From Bacillus methanolicus MGA3 (lineage in GTDB: Bacteria; Bacillota; Bacilli; Bacillales; Cytobacillaceae), in contig NZ_CP007739.1 of assembly GCF_000724485.1 (NCBI RefSeq), positions 790,843-854,842 of the forward strand: a stretch of 64,000 bases of DNA. Direction: 5' to 3'. Under the pieces are notes generated by a model. The model was not told the DNA's origin and did no database searches. It saw nothing but the letters and a program-made list of their open reading frames with translations. Of the stretch, positions 9,197 to 17,237 are shown one piece after another (position 1 is the stretch's first letter; each line of letters begins with the position of its first letter). Position numbers and translations under genes: made by a program.

Positions 9197-9234
9197 TTTT
9201 TTTGGAGGAAGGGGTACCCCTTCCTCCAAAAAAA
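9197..9234. repeat. Perfect 38-bp palindrome
   Basis: The sequence is its own reverse complement over all 38 bases with no loop: seven T, GGAGGAAGGG, a central GGTACC-type core, then the mirror ending in seven A. It lies directly after the IS110 remnant and could act as a strong bidirectional terminator or cruciform. Confidence 0.85.
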
Positions 9235-9286
9235 AATTAATTATTTCAAATAACTATTGATAAACCTCTTGACTAATCGTAAGAAG

Positions 9287-9381
9287 GGACTGACTCACAA
9301 GTAAAGGTCAGACCACTCTAATAATATCTTTTTATATTTTGTTATTTTTGGAGGGAGTCAGGCCTTTAGAGTTATTCCTGA
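9287..9381. repeat. Palindromic repeat element, copy 2 (3' of hit)
   Basis: Shows the same order of blocks as the copies at 2906, 34591 and 58252: GGGACTGACTCA, then AAAGGTCAGACC, an AT-rich centre, then GGAGGGAGTCAGGCCTTTA. It lies 8-100 bases downstream of the hit stop on the minus strand and probably acts as its terminator. The outer right arm is degenerate here. Confidence 0.6.
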
Positions 9382-9388
9382 AAATGTT

Positions 9389-9808
9389 TTATAAATGATT
9401 GCTGATGTTTTCAGCTATTTTCTTCAGATCTTCAGGTGTATAGTCACTTGTATGGGTTTTCCAGACAGCTCCGAATCCATCGCCTTTTCCATAGCGGGGA
9501 ATGATGTGCATGTGGTAATGGAATACGGTTTGGCCGGCTTCTTTGCCATTATTATTAATTAAATTCATACCGACAGGGTTAAATTCTTTTTTTATAGCAT
9601 TTGCAATTTCTGGAACAACTTCAAACAGGTTACGTGCAATTTCCGGAGTAAGTTCGTAAACGTTTTCTTTATGTATTTTTGGAATTACCAGCGTATGGCC
9701 TTTAGTCACCTGGCTGATGTCAAGAAATGCAAGGACATGCTCATTTTCAAAAACTTTTGCGGACGGAATTTCGCCATTGACGATCTTGCAAAAAATACAA
9801 TCGCTCAT
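9389..9808 (-). CDS. hit: HIT family nucleotide-binding protein
   Basis: 139 residues. The histidine triad is FHYHMHIIPR near residues 95-105, preceded by NNNGKEAGQTV. The N-terminus has the zinc-type CIFCKIV. HIT proteins hydrolyse or transfer nucleotide phosphoramidates. The ATG at 9808 lies 8 bases after GGAAGGA; an ATG at 9817 is too close to it. The gene is divergent from ecsA, as in B. subtilis. Confidence 0.94.
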   Translation of the reverse strand: MSDCIFCKIVNGEIPSAKVFENEHVLAFLDISQVTKGHTLVIPKIHKENVYELTPEIARNLFEVVPEIANAIKKEFNPVGMNLINNNGKEAGQTVFHYHMHIIPRYGKGDGFGAVWKTHTSDYTPEDLKKIAENISNHL

Positions 9809-9907
9809 ATACAACATCCTTCCAATGCTTTTTTATTTATATAGGCTTGGAATCCTTGCCTTTTCCTGGTATTTTACCATATTTTCATTTTGGAAATAAA
9901 GAAATAA

Positions 9908-9932
9908 GGCAGGATTCATGTAGAATCCTGCC
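9908..9932 (-). terminator. Terminator-like hairpin upstream of hit, minus strand
   Basis: GGCAGGATTC and GAATCCTGCC form a perfect 10-bp stem with a five-base loop. On the minus strand it is followed by TTATTTCTTTATTT, on the plus strand by no T-run. It would therefore stop a leftward transcript coming from the 9933-10425 interval. Confidence 0.6.
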
Positions 9933-9983
9933 GCGAAGGAGAAACGCTTCATTTTATACGTTCACTATCTAGCCAGCTTTAGT

Positions 9984-10261
9984 AAGCCTTCGATAAACAC
10001 CTCATTTACAATTGATTAGTGTCTATTAGGATTTTTTCGTTCAAGGTGACCATCCCCTTATTTCTTTATATGTTTCACAACTTATAAAGCGGTTGATGAT
10101 CTTTAACAAACACCTCATTCCAATCATGTGGTGCCGCATAGCGGGTTATGAACGCTTATGGTTGATCAGCACTTTTATGTGCATCATAATGATCCCTTTG
10201 ATTAGGAACGAATTGAAGCTTTTATTGAAAGATATTGTCTTTAACAGACACCTCATTTCAA
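9984..10261 (-). repeat. Three spaced copies of a 28-bp motif between hit and ecsA
   Basis: On the minus strand the copies start at 10261, 10123 and 10011. Copies 2 and 3 share TTGNAATGAGGTGTYTGTTA and then AAGA; copy 1 is more diverged. Each contains an ATG opening a short frame: MRCLLK... (10146-10256, 36 aa), MRCLLK... (10041-10118, 25 aa) and MRCLSKAY (9979-10005). No convincing ribosome binding sites precede these frames. The rest of the 617-base interval 9809-10425 has no recognisable gene apart from the ecsA ribosome binding site. Confidence 0.6.
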
Positions 10262-10425
10262 GTTATGATGATTTTCATCATCAAACATTGTTGTTTCCCC
10301 TTCGATATTAGATTGTCCAGATAGAAAAGGTTTATACACGATTTTTTTCAGGACAAAATGACTTTGCTACTGATTTAAAATCCATTTTGATAAAATAGGA
10401 ATAAGAAAATTGGGAGGCGTTTTAT

Positions 10426-11166
10426 ATGGCTTTATTAGAAATTAGGAATGTGACAGGCGGCTATACGAAAAACCCCGTGTTAAAAGATGTTTCATTTGAT
10501 GTTCATTCAGGCGAAATTGTCGGGCTTATTGGTCTTAACGGTGCGGGAAAAAGCACGACCATTAAGCACGTTATCGGCTTAATGGAACCTTATAGCGGCC
10601 AAATCACAATTAATGGCCTCGCATTTGAGCACGATAAAGAAGCATACCGGAAACAGTTTACATTTGTGCCGGAAACGCCAATTTTATATGATGAGCTGAC
10701 ACTTGAAGAGCATTTAAAAATAACTGCTATGGCTTATGGAATTGATGAACATACATACAAGAAAAGAATGGAAACATTATTAGATGAGTTTCGCATGAAA
10801 AAAAGGTTGAAATGGTTTCCTGCTCATTTTTCAAAAGGGATGAAGCAAAAAGTAATGATCATGTGTGCTTTTTTAGTCCAGCCTTCTTTGTACATTGTTG
10901 ATGAACCCTTTGTCGGACTTGATCCTCTTGGAATTCAATCTTTTTTAGATCTAATGACAAAAATGAAAGAAGGCGGAGCGGGTATTTTGATGTCCACTCA
11001 TATATTGGCTACAGCGGAAAGATATTGCGACCGCTTTGTAATTTTGCATGAAGGAAGAATTAGAGCAATAGGGACACTTGAGGATCTTCGAGATCAATTT
11101 TCAATGCCGGAAGCAACTTTGGATGACTTATATATTCAATTGACAAAGGAAGAAGACTATGTTTAA
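10426..11166 (+). CDS. ecsA: ABC transporter ATP-binding protein EcsA
   Basis: 246 residues. Walker A GLNGAGKST, an unusual signature FSKGMKQKV, and Walker B LYIVDEPFVGLDP are all present. It pairs with the EcsB membrane subunit encoded next, overlapping by 8 bases. In B. subtilis the Ecs system affects secretion, competence and regulated intramembrane proteolysis. Its ATG follows TTGGGAGGCGTTTTAT. Confidence 0.95.
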   Translation: MALLEIRNVTGGYTKNPVLKDVSFDVHSGEIVGLIGLNGAGKSTTIKHVIGLMEPYSGQITINGLAFEHDKEAYRKQFTFVPETPILYDELTLEEHLKITAMAYGIDEHTYKKRMETLLDEFRMKKRLKWFPAHFSKGMKQKVMIMCAFLVQPSLYIVDEPFVGLDPLGIQSFLDLMTKMKEGGAGILMSTHILATAERYCDRFVILHEGRIRAIGTLEDLRDQFSMPEATLDDLYIQLTKEEDYV

Positions 11167-12370
11167 TGCAGAAAAGCTTTGGAAAGAGAGAGCTGCACGA
11201 ACAAGCAAAGAGTTAAGGCGATATCTTCGTTATATTTTTAACGGCCATCTTGTCATTGTTTTTCTTTTTCTGCTTGGAACGGCAGCTTTTTATTATCAGG
11301 AATGGATTAAATCACTAACGCCTGGCTTCCCTGCAGCTTTTTTGATGGCGATAATGATTGGCATCTTTTTAACGTATAGTCCTATTTATACATTTTTGCT
11401 GGAAGCAGACCGGATTTTCCTGCTCCCTCTTGAGGATAAGCTTTCCGGATATTTTAAGCGCTCTATTATGGTTAGTTTTGTTATTCAGGCTTATCTTTTA
11501 ATTCTCGTATTGGCTGTTTTTATGCCGCTGTATGTTCAGGTAAATAACGGTCGGTTTCAAACCTTTTTTTACTTTCTTATGATGCTCTTTATCGTTAAAG
11601 GCTGGAATTTAGCATTGAGATGGCGCATTCAATATTATGTGGAGACGAATGTTCACTTCATTGATTCATGTATTCGATATTGCATTAATGCTGTGTTCTT
11701 GTATTTGCTTTTTTCAAATGCAAGCCTTTTGTTTCTCGTATTGATATTTGCGGTTATGGGCATTCTTTACTTATATTTCCGTTTTCAAACAAAAAACAAA
11801 GGATTAAAATGGGAATATTTAATCAGCCTTGAAGGAAGACGAATGACTTCTTTTTATCGGATTGCGAATTTATTTACCGATGTTCCGAAGATTAAAGATC
11901 GAATTAAGAGACGGAAATGGCTTGATTGGCTAGTAAACCGGGTTGAATTCCATCATTCGCAGACATATACCCATCTCTATGTAAGAACGTTCTTTCGATC
12001 AGGAGATTATTTTGGCCTGTTCATCCGTTTAACTCTGATCGGTGCCGGCAGTTTTTACTTAATTTCATTTGGTTTTGGACAGGTCTTGCTTGTTTTAATG
12101 TTTTTATATTTGACAGGGTTTCAACTCCTGCCGTTATGGAATCACTACCAAAATATATTATGGGTGGACTTATATCCTGTAAAAGTCGATTTTAAGATGA
12201 AGTCTTTTAACCGTTTGCTGCTGATGATTCTCATGATCCAGAATATGGTCTTTTCTCTCATCCTTTTTTTGAAAGGGGAATGGGCCGAGGCATTAGCTGC
12301 ACTTGCTGCGGGAACTGCCTTCAATTATTACTTTGTTTTCATTTTTAGCAAGAAACGCTTAAAGTTCTAG
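11159..12370 (+). CDS. ecsB: ABC transporter membrane protein EcsB
   Basis: 403 residues, hydrophobic with about eight predicted membrane segments and a basic cytoplasmic loop near residues 240-270 (KIKDRIKRRKWLDWLVNR). Length and order match EcsB, the permease partner of EcsA. The start overlaps the ecsA stop, implying translational coupling. An IS1182-family element begins only 11 bases after its stop. Confidence 0.93.
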   Translation: MFNAEKLWKERAARTSKELRRYLRYIFNGHLVIVFLFLLGTAAFYYQEWIKSLTPGFPAAFLMAIMIGIFLTYSPIYTFLLEADRIFLLPLEDKLSGYFKRSIMVSFVIQAYLLILVLAVFMPLYVQVNNGRFQTFFYFLMMLFIVKGWNLALRWRIQYYVETNVHFIDSCIRYCINAVFLYLLFSNASLLFLVLIFAVMGILYLYFRFQTKNKGLKWEYLISLEGRRMTSFYRIANLFTDVPKIKDRIKRRKWLDWLVNRVEFHHSQTYTHLYVRTFFRSGDYFGLFIRLTLIGAGSFYLISFGFGQVLLVLMFLYLTGFQLLPLWNHYQNILWVDLYPVKVDFKMKSFNRLLLMILMIQNMVFSLILFLKGEWAEALAALAAGTAFNYYFVFIFSKKRLKF

Positions 12371-12446
12371 AAAGATGGAGGGGCTGACCCAAAAGGAACT
12401 AAAAATTTCCTTTAAGAGGTCGTCCCTCTTATTTTAAAAAATATAA

Positions 12447-12513
12447 AAGAGAATCGCTCCATTTGGTAAAATTGAAGTGACTAAACAACAACCAACAAAG
12501 GAGCGATTCTCTT
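12447..12513 (+). promoter_or_regulatory. Inverted repeat covering the transposase ribosome binding site
   Basis: AAGAGAATCGCTCC (12447-12460) and its exact complement GGAGCGATTCTCTT (12500-12513) are 39 bases apart. The second arm contains the AAAGGAG site and ends at the ATG (12514). In RNA started outside the IS the stem would hide the ribosome binding site, a known way of restraining transposase synthesis from neighbouring promoters. Confidence 0.7.
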
Positions 12514-14082
12514 ATGAAACATGATCATATTTCCTTCATTTATTATAACATAGACCAACTTATTCTACCACTAGATTTAGAAGTCCTCATCCCTGAACAT
12601 CATCTCGCACGTGTTGTGCATGAAGCGGTTGAACAGCTCGACGATTCTATTTTTCTCCCTCATTACAAAGGCGGTGGCCGCAGCAGTTATCACCCGAAAA
12701 TGATGTTGAAGATTTTAGTGCATGCGTATGCCGAAAAAATTTATTCTGGTCGAAAAATTGCCAAACAGTTGAAAGAAAACATTTACTTCATGTGGCTAAG
12801 CGGGAACCAACAACCGGATTTCCGCACCATCAATCGATTTCGATCCGAACGTATGAAACCCATTATCTATGAAGTCTTCTTCTCAGTAGTCGAACTCCTA
12901 CGTCAAAAGGGACTTGTTCGACTCGAAGATTACTATTTGGATGGAACCAAAATCGAAGCCAATGCCAATCGATATTCGTTTGTGTGGATAAAGGCTGTCA
13001 AGAAATATGATGAGAAACTGAATGAGAAATATCGAAAAATCGCCTTTGACATTGAACGGGTTCTCGAGGGAGAACTCCAACAAGAGTCATTGGATTTAGA
13101 CGAGCAATTAGAACAAAAGCCCGTTACCTCTAAAGAGATTCAAGAAACCATGAAGAAAGTAGATGAGCATTTAAAAAAAGATCCGTCTAATAAAACGCTA
13201 AAGAAAGCAAAGAAACAATTGAGTGAAGACCTTCTCCCACGGAAGCAAAAATATGAACAACAACGAAAAATTGCCCAAGAACGAAACAGTTTTTCAAAAA
13301 CCGATCATGATGCGACCTTCATGCGAATGAAAGAAGATCACATGAAAAATGGGCAATTGAAACCAGGATATAATGTACAAATGGGAACGGAAGGTCAATT
13401 TATCATTGGGTATTCTCTTCATCAACGAGCAGGAGACACACGTTGTTTCATCGAGCATCTGGAACATGTAAACCAATACATTTCCCTCCCTCAAAATATT
13501 ATTGCCGATTCTGGATACGGGAGCGAGGAGAACTATACATACTTAGAAGAACAAGGAAAGAAAGCATACATTCCTTACAATACGTTTGACCAAGAGCAAA
13601 AGAGAACATGGAAAAAACGGATCGAACGAGTCGAAAACATGGAATATGATGAGGAATTCGATGAATTCATTTGTGCGAATGGACAACGTTTCACTTTTCA
13701 ATATGAAACAAAGAAGGAATCAGACCACGGGTACCTATCAATCAAACGTCGATATCGATGCGATCAGTGTCAAGGTTGTCCATTCCAAAGTACTTGTGCA
13801 AAAGGAAAAACGTATCGCACCATCACCATTTCATTAAAGAATCAGATTCAAAGAAAAGAAGTAAAAGAACGATTACATTCTGACGATGGAAAAGAAAAAT
13901 ATCGACGTCGAAAGATTGATGTGGAAAGTGTGTACGGTCAAATCAAACAGAATCTAGACTTTCGACGTTTTCATTTACGAGGCCTCTCCAAAACGACTGT
14001 GGAATGGGGTCTAGTTTGCGTTGCACACAATTTTAAAAAGTGGCAAAAAATAAGGACACTTCAACAAGGGGAAATAAGGTAA
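12514..14082 (+). CDS. IS1182-family transposase
   Basis: 522 residues, apparently full length. The N-terminal helix-turn-helix part reads LKILVHAYAEKIYSGRKIAK. DDE catalytic blocks include DYYLDGTKIEANANRYSFVW, IIADSGYGSEENYTYLEEQ and the C-terminal E-motif IDVESVYGQIKQNLDFRRF. A four-cysteine cluster (CDQCQGCPFQSTC) precedes the last block, as is usual in this family. No frame break is seen, so it may be active. Confidence 0.93.
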   Translation: MKHDHISFIYYNIDQLILPLDLEVLIPEHHLARVVHEAVEQLDDSIFLPHYKGGGRSSYHPKMMLKILVHAYAEKIYSGRKIAKQLKENIYFMWLSGNQQPDFRTINRFRSERMKPIIYEVFFSVVELLRQKGLVRLEDYYLDGTKIEANANRYSFVWIKAVKKYDEKLNEKYRKIAFDIERVLEGELQQESLDLDEQLEQKPVTSKEIQETMKKVDEHLKKDPSNKTLKKAKKQLSEDLLPRKQKYEQQRKIAQERNSFSKTDHDATFMRMKEDHMKNGQLKPGYNVQMGTEGQFIIGYSLHQRAGDTRCFIEHLEHVNQYISLPQNIIADSGYGSEENYTYLEEQGKKAYIPYNTFDQEQKRTWKKRIERVENMEYDEEFDEFICANGQRFTFQYETKKESDHGYLSIKRRYRCDQCQGCPFQSTCAKGKTYRTITISLKNQIQRKEVKERLHSDDGKEKYRRRKIDVESVYGQIKQNLDFRRFHLRGLSKTTVEWGLVCVAHNFKKWQKIRTLQQGEIR

Positions 14083-14154
14083 ACCCCTCAATCAAATGAA
14101 ATTAACCTGAAAAAATACCATAAAATTAACAATAAATACCAAGGTTATACAAAA

Positions 14155-14208
14155 AAGCTGACTCATACATCGCTTAAAAGCGATGTTTTGAGTCAGCCCA
14201 TTTTTTTA
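14155..14208 (+). terminator. Terminator formed by the IS right end
   Basis: The right end folds on itself: GCTGACTCA plus ACATCGCTT pairs with AAGCGATGT plus TTGAGTCAGC, and the stem is followed by CCATTTTTTT outside the element. It would stop transposase transcripts and also ecsAB read-through into ecsC. Confidence 0.75.
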
Positions 14209-14269
14209 CGAAACCTATAAGGTAAAAGTACGTATATCAGGTAAGTGAAACAGAGAGGGAAGGATTTTA

Positions 14270-14992
14270 ATGAATGAATACGAAATGAAGGTATATGAGG
14301 AAGTAGAAGATTGGAAAAGAAAAATGCAAAAGAAATCCGGACTAATGAACCGAATTTCAAAAAAAGCCCAGAATAAAATAAATGAAATGATACCTGAGAA
14401 AGTGCACCAAATGATGACCGACGCTATTAAGAAAATGGTGAAAGCAACATTAACAGGTTCTCATCTTTTAACAAAAAAGCAGCAGGCGAGAGGGTTGTCC
14501 CTGGCTGAGAAAGATCAGCTTCTAAGAAAGAAATTAGAGGTTTATCGGAAAACAGCAGCGATCGAAGGGGCCGGAACGGGAGCGGGCGGCATTTTTCTCG
14601 GATTAGCTGATTTCCCACTATTGTTGTCGATTAAAATGAAATTTTTATTTGAGGTTGCTTCCATTTATGGATATGATACTAGTCTTTATGAAGAGCGCTT
14701 ATTTCTCTTGCATGTCTTTCAATTAGCTTTTTCAAGTGATGAAACGAAACAGGAAACACTTGTGCTGATTGAAGAATGGGAGGAACGGAAGAAAGAATTG
14801 TCGGACATGGATTGGCGCGAGTTCCAGCAGGAATACCGAGATTATATTGATTTTGCAAAAATGCTTCAGCTTGTTCCCGGGGTTGGAGCGATTGTAGGCG
14901 CATATGCCAATTACAACTTGCTTGATCATTTGGGGGAAGTGGCCATGAATGCCTACCGGTTAAGATTATTAAAAACGCCCCCTACTTATTAG
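14270..14992 (+). CDS. ecsC: EcsC
   Basis: 240 residues with the EcsC domain: a charged N-terminus, a conserved helical core (MTDAIKKMVKATLTGSHLL) and a small-residue membrane-active stretch AAIEGAGTGAGGIFLGLADF, ending VPGVGAIVGAYANYNLL. B. subtilis has it as the third gene of ecsABC. Here the IS and its terminator lie between, so ecsC would need its own promoter. The ATG follows AGAGAGGGAAGGATTTTA. EcsC's molecular role is not known. Confidence 0.9.
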   Translation: MNEYEMKVYEEVEDWKRKMQKKSGLMNRISKKAQNKINEMIPEKVHQMMTDAIKKMVKATLTGSHLLTKKQQARGLSLAEKDQLLRKKLEVYRKTAAIEGAGTGAGGIFLGLADFPLLLSIKMKFLFEVASIYGYDTSLYEERLFLLHVFQLAFSSDETKQETLVLIEEWEERKKELSDMDWREFQQEYRDYIDFAKMLQLVPGVGAIVGAYANYNLLDHLGEVAMNAYRLRLLKTPPTY

Positions 14993-15003
14993 TTGGGGGC
15001 GTT
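14973..15003. terminator. Terminator at the end of ecsC / downstream amidohydrolase gene
   Basis: AACGCCCCC and GGGGGCGTT form a strong stem. The ecsC stop codon is inside the loop. T-run is short on the plus strand; on the minus strand AATAATC-type DNA follows. Confidence 0.65.
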
Positions 15004-15007
15004 GTCA

Positions 15008-16219
15008 CTAGACAGTTTTTTCGATAGCAGGTTCACTGTTTTTTTGTATTGATTGGTAATCAATTGCAGCAGTCCCAAGTGTTTTTGCTGCAATTAGCAT
15101 TGCTTTTTCATCAATATCAAACTTTGGATGGTGGTGTGGGTATGTTTCTATTGCATTCGAAGGTTTGGCACCTGTGAAAAAGAAGGTTCCTTTTACATGC
15201 TGCAGATAATACGCGAAATCTTCGCCGCTCATTTGCGCTTCCGTTTCCGTAATTTCCTTGACTTCAGGGACCTGTTTAGCGCAGTCAATCAACAATCGAG
15301 TTTCATCCGGATGGTTGACTACTGCAGGGTAGCCTCGTTCGTAAGTATACTCGTATGAACTGTTAGTAGTATAGCACGTTCCTTTTACGACTCTTTCAAT
15401 TTCAGCTTCAATAAAGCTCCGAACTTCTTCGTTAAATGTGCGTACGGTTCCGATTAATTTAGCTTTATCTGCAATGACGTTAAAGGCATTTTCAGCGACA
15501 AACGACCCGACAGTTATGACGGCAGAGTCGATCGGATTCACCTTGCGGCTGATAATTTGTTGCAGATTTAATACTAGCTGCGAAGCGGTCACAATCGCAT
15601 CTTTCGTTTTATGTGGTTGTGCTCCGTGTCCGCCTTGTCCTAGAATGACGATTTCAAACCGGTCTGCTGCTGCCATAATAGGTCCTACTCGGTATTGAAT
15701 CGTACCGGTTGGTTCAGTTGCCCATAGGTGGGTTCCGAAAATAACGTCAACTCCTTCCAGGCAGCCATCTTCAATCATTTTGATTGCTCCACCTGGTGCA
15801 TACTCTTCAGCATGTTGATGAATCATCACATAATTTCCTTCTAATTCTTCACGCAATTCATGCAAGCATTTTGCTAGCACAAGGAGAGTCGCTGTATGTC
15901 CATCATGTCCGCAAGCGTGCATAACACCTGGAACGAGTGATTTATAAGGAACGTCTTTTTCGTCTTGAATTGGAAGGGCATCAAAATCTGCTCTAACAGC
16001 AACAGTTTTCCCCGGCTTTCTACCATATATCTTCGCAACGACTCCGTTCCCGCCAACGTTACCTTTTACTTCAATTTCGAGCTTTTCATAATAAGTTTTT
16101 ATGTAGCGGGCAGTATTTTCTTCTTGAAAAGATAATTCTGGATGCTGGTGTAAATATCTTCGAATAGAAACCATCTCTTCATAAGAACTTTCCAGTTTTT
16201 CATATAATTTTTCTTTCAT
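15008..16219 (-). CDS. yhaA: M20-family amidohydrolase (YhaA)
   Basis: 403 residues, aminoacylase/IAA-amino-acid-hydrolase type of the M20D family. Metal-site motifs are VRADFDALP, HACGHDGH and HQHAEEYAPGGA; the GGHGAQPHKTKD dimerisation-domain stretch and the late SGEDFAYY are also present. It likely removes acyl groups from N-acyl amino acids in the cytoplasm. The ATG at 16219 follows TTGGAGGAATTCCTG; the upstream TTG overlaps that site. Position next to ecsC matches B. subtilis yhaA. The exact substrate is unknown. Confidence 0.88.
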   Translation of the reverse strand: MKEKLYEKLESSYEEMVSIRRYLHQHPELSFQEENTARYIKTYYEKLEIEVKGNVGGNGVVAKIYGRKPGKTVAVRADFDALPIQDEKDVPYKSLVPGVMHACGHDGHTATLLVLAKCLHELREELEGNYVMIHQHAEEYAPGGAIKMIEDGCLEGVDVIFGTHLWATEPTGTIQYRVGPIMAAADRFEIVILGQGGHGAQPHKTKDAIVTASQLVLNLQQIISRKVNPIDSAVITVGSFVAENAFNVIADKAKLIGTVRTFNEEVRSFIEAEIERVVKGTCYTTNSSYEYTYERGYPAVVNHPDETRLLIDCAKQVPEVKEITETEAQMSGEDFAYYLQHVKGTFFFTGAKPSNAIETYPHHHPKFDIDEKAMLIAAKTLGTAAIDYQSIQKNSEPAIEKTV

Positions 16220-16338
16220 CAGGAATTCCTCCAATAATTCATAAAACAGTTGCTGTTTTTTGATAATTATAACATTGATAAAGCGAAAGATTATAAAAAA
16301 GAACCATAGCCGAAAAACCGTAATAGGAACTCATTTTT

Positions 16339-16375
16339 AACAAGGCAGCCAACTTATAACATTGGCAGCCTTGTT
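16339..16375 (-). terminator. Hairpin after the yhfA remnant
   Basis: AACAAGGCAGCCAA pairs with TTGGCAGCCTTGTT with one mismatch. There is no T-run directly after the stem on either strand, so termination is only suggested by its place just beyond the yhfA stop. Confidence 0.4.
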
Positions 16376-16395
16376 ATTGCCAGGAAAGAAAACGA

Positions 16396-17235
16396 TCACA
16401 TGAGAAACATTGCAACAATGGTTGTAACGATAAAACCAATCGTTACAGGCAAAAGGTTTCTTCTTGCGAGTTCAAAAGGATCTACATTGCAAATTGCAGC
16501 GGCAGGAATAAGCGCCTAAGGGATAAGAGTTCCACCGCCTACCCAGATTGCTGCCACTTGGCCGAGTGCTGTTAAAGTAGCTGCACCGGCGCCAATTGCA
16601 GTTCCAAAAAGATGTGCAATGGAACCGGCCAGTGAAATTCCTGAAAAACCGGAGCCGTCAAGACCTGTAATTGCTCCGACAATAGTAAGGGTAACCGCGC
16701 CGATTTCTTTGTTTAATGGCACTACTGATGCAAGGCTCCAAGAGCATTGACAATTCCGTGCGATCCTTTCGGAAGAAAATCCCCGATAATTTTTGAAAAT
16801 CCCGCGTCTCCTAAGTAAAAGAAAGCAGCGATAGGGATAACAGGACCAAACATTTTAAAACCGAATTGGAAGCCTTCAATTAAATAACTTGTTGTTTTTT
16901 CTAGTACTTTGTTCTTGTGGCTTGCTATTGTGATCAAAATAAGAATAAAAATTGAAATTCCACCAATTAATGCAGTTGCATCGCTGCCTTGCAAATTTAA
17001 AGTGAACATAGCGGCAACATCGAGAGCAAATAGAAGAGGAATGAAGATGGCAAAAAATAGTTTTTGATTCATGCTTAGGAGCGTATCTTTCGAGGCAAAA
17101 TCTTCATTTGTATGCTTTGTGTTGTTAAAATCAGATTGAACAGTTAATGTTCCGTTTTTCATATCTCTTTTCAAAAAATAAAAAGCAGCCAAAGTTGTCA
17201 CAATCCCCATTTTGAAAACGAGCGGAATCCCCTAT
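16396..17235 (-). pseudogene. yhfA: Decayed YhfA-like membrane transporter
   Basis: Three separate lesions. The 5' part is missing: homology starts abruptly at GIPLVFKMGIVTTLAAF next to the hmoB stop. A frameshift near 16725-16740 separates GIVNALGA from VVPLNKEIGAVTLT. A TAG at 16516-16518 replaces a Trp codon between GGGTLIP and ALIPAAAICNVDPFELARR. Rejoined, about 280 residues of a multi-helix permease remain. B. subtilis yhfA lies at this place beside yhaA and encodes a protein of about 460 residues; the assignment rests on that and on the permease-like sequence. Confidence 0.75.
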
Positions 17236-17237
17236 TT

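Larger units (their letters stand above)
12381..14199 (+). mobile_element. IS1182-family insertion sequence (about 1.8 kb)
   Basis: One intact transposase is bounded by inverted ends GGGCTGACCCAAAA (12381) and, read inward from the right, GGGCTGACTCAAAA (ending 14199), 13 of 14 identical. I see no clear target duplication in the flanks (GGAG on the left, ATTT on the right). The element separates ecsB from ecsC. Both ends contain further hairpins, so read-through in either direction would be reduced. Confidence 0.88.

Noticed and set aside
10093..10311. Plus-strand 72-codon frame between hit and ecsA
   Set aside because: No ribosome binding site; the frame runs through the antisense of the repeated 28-bp motif and the protein has no gene-like composition.
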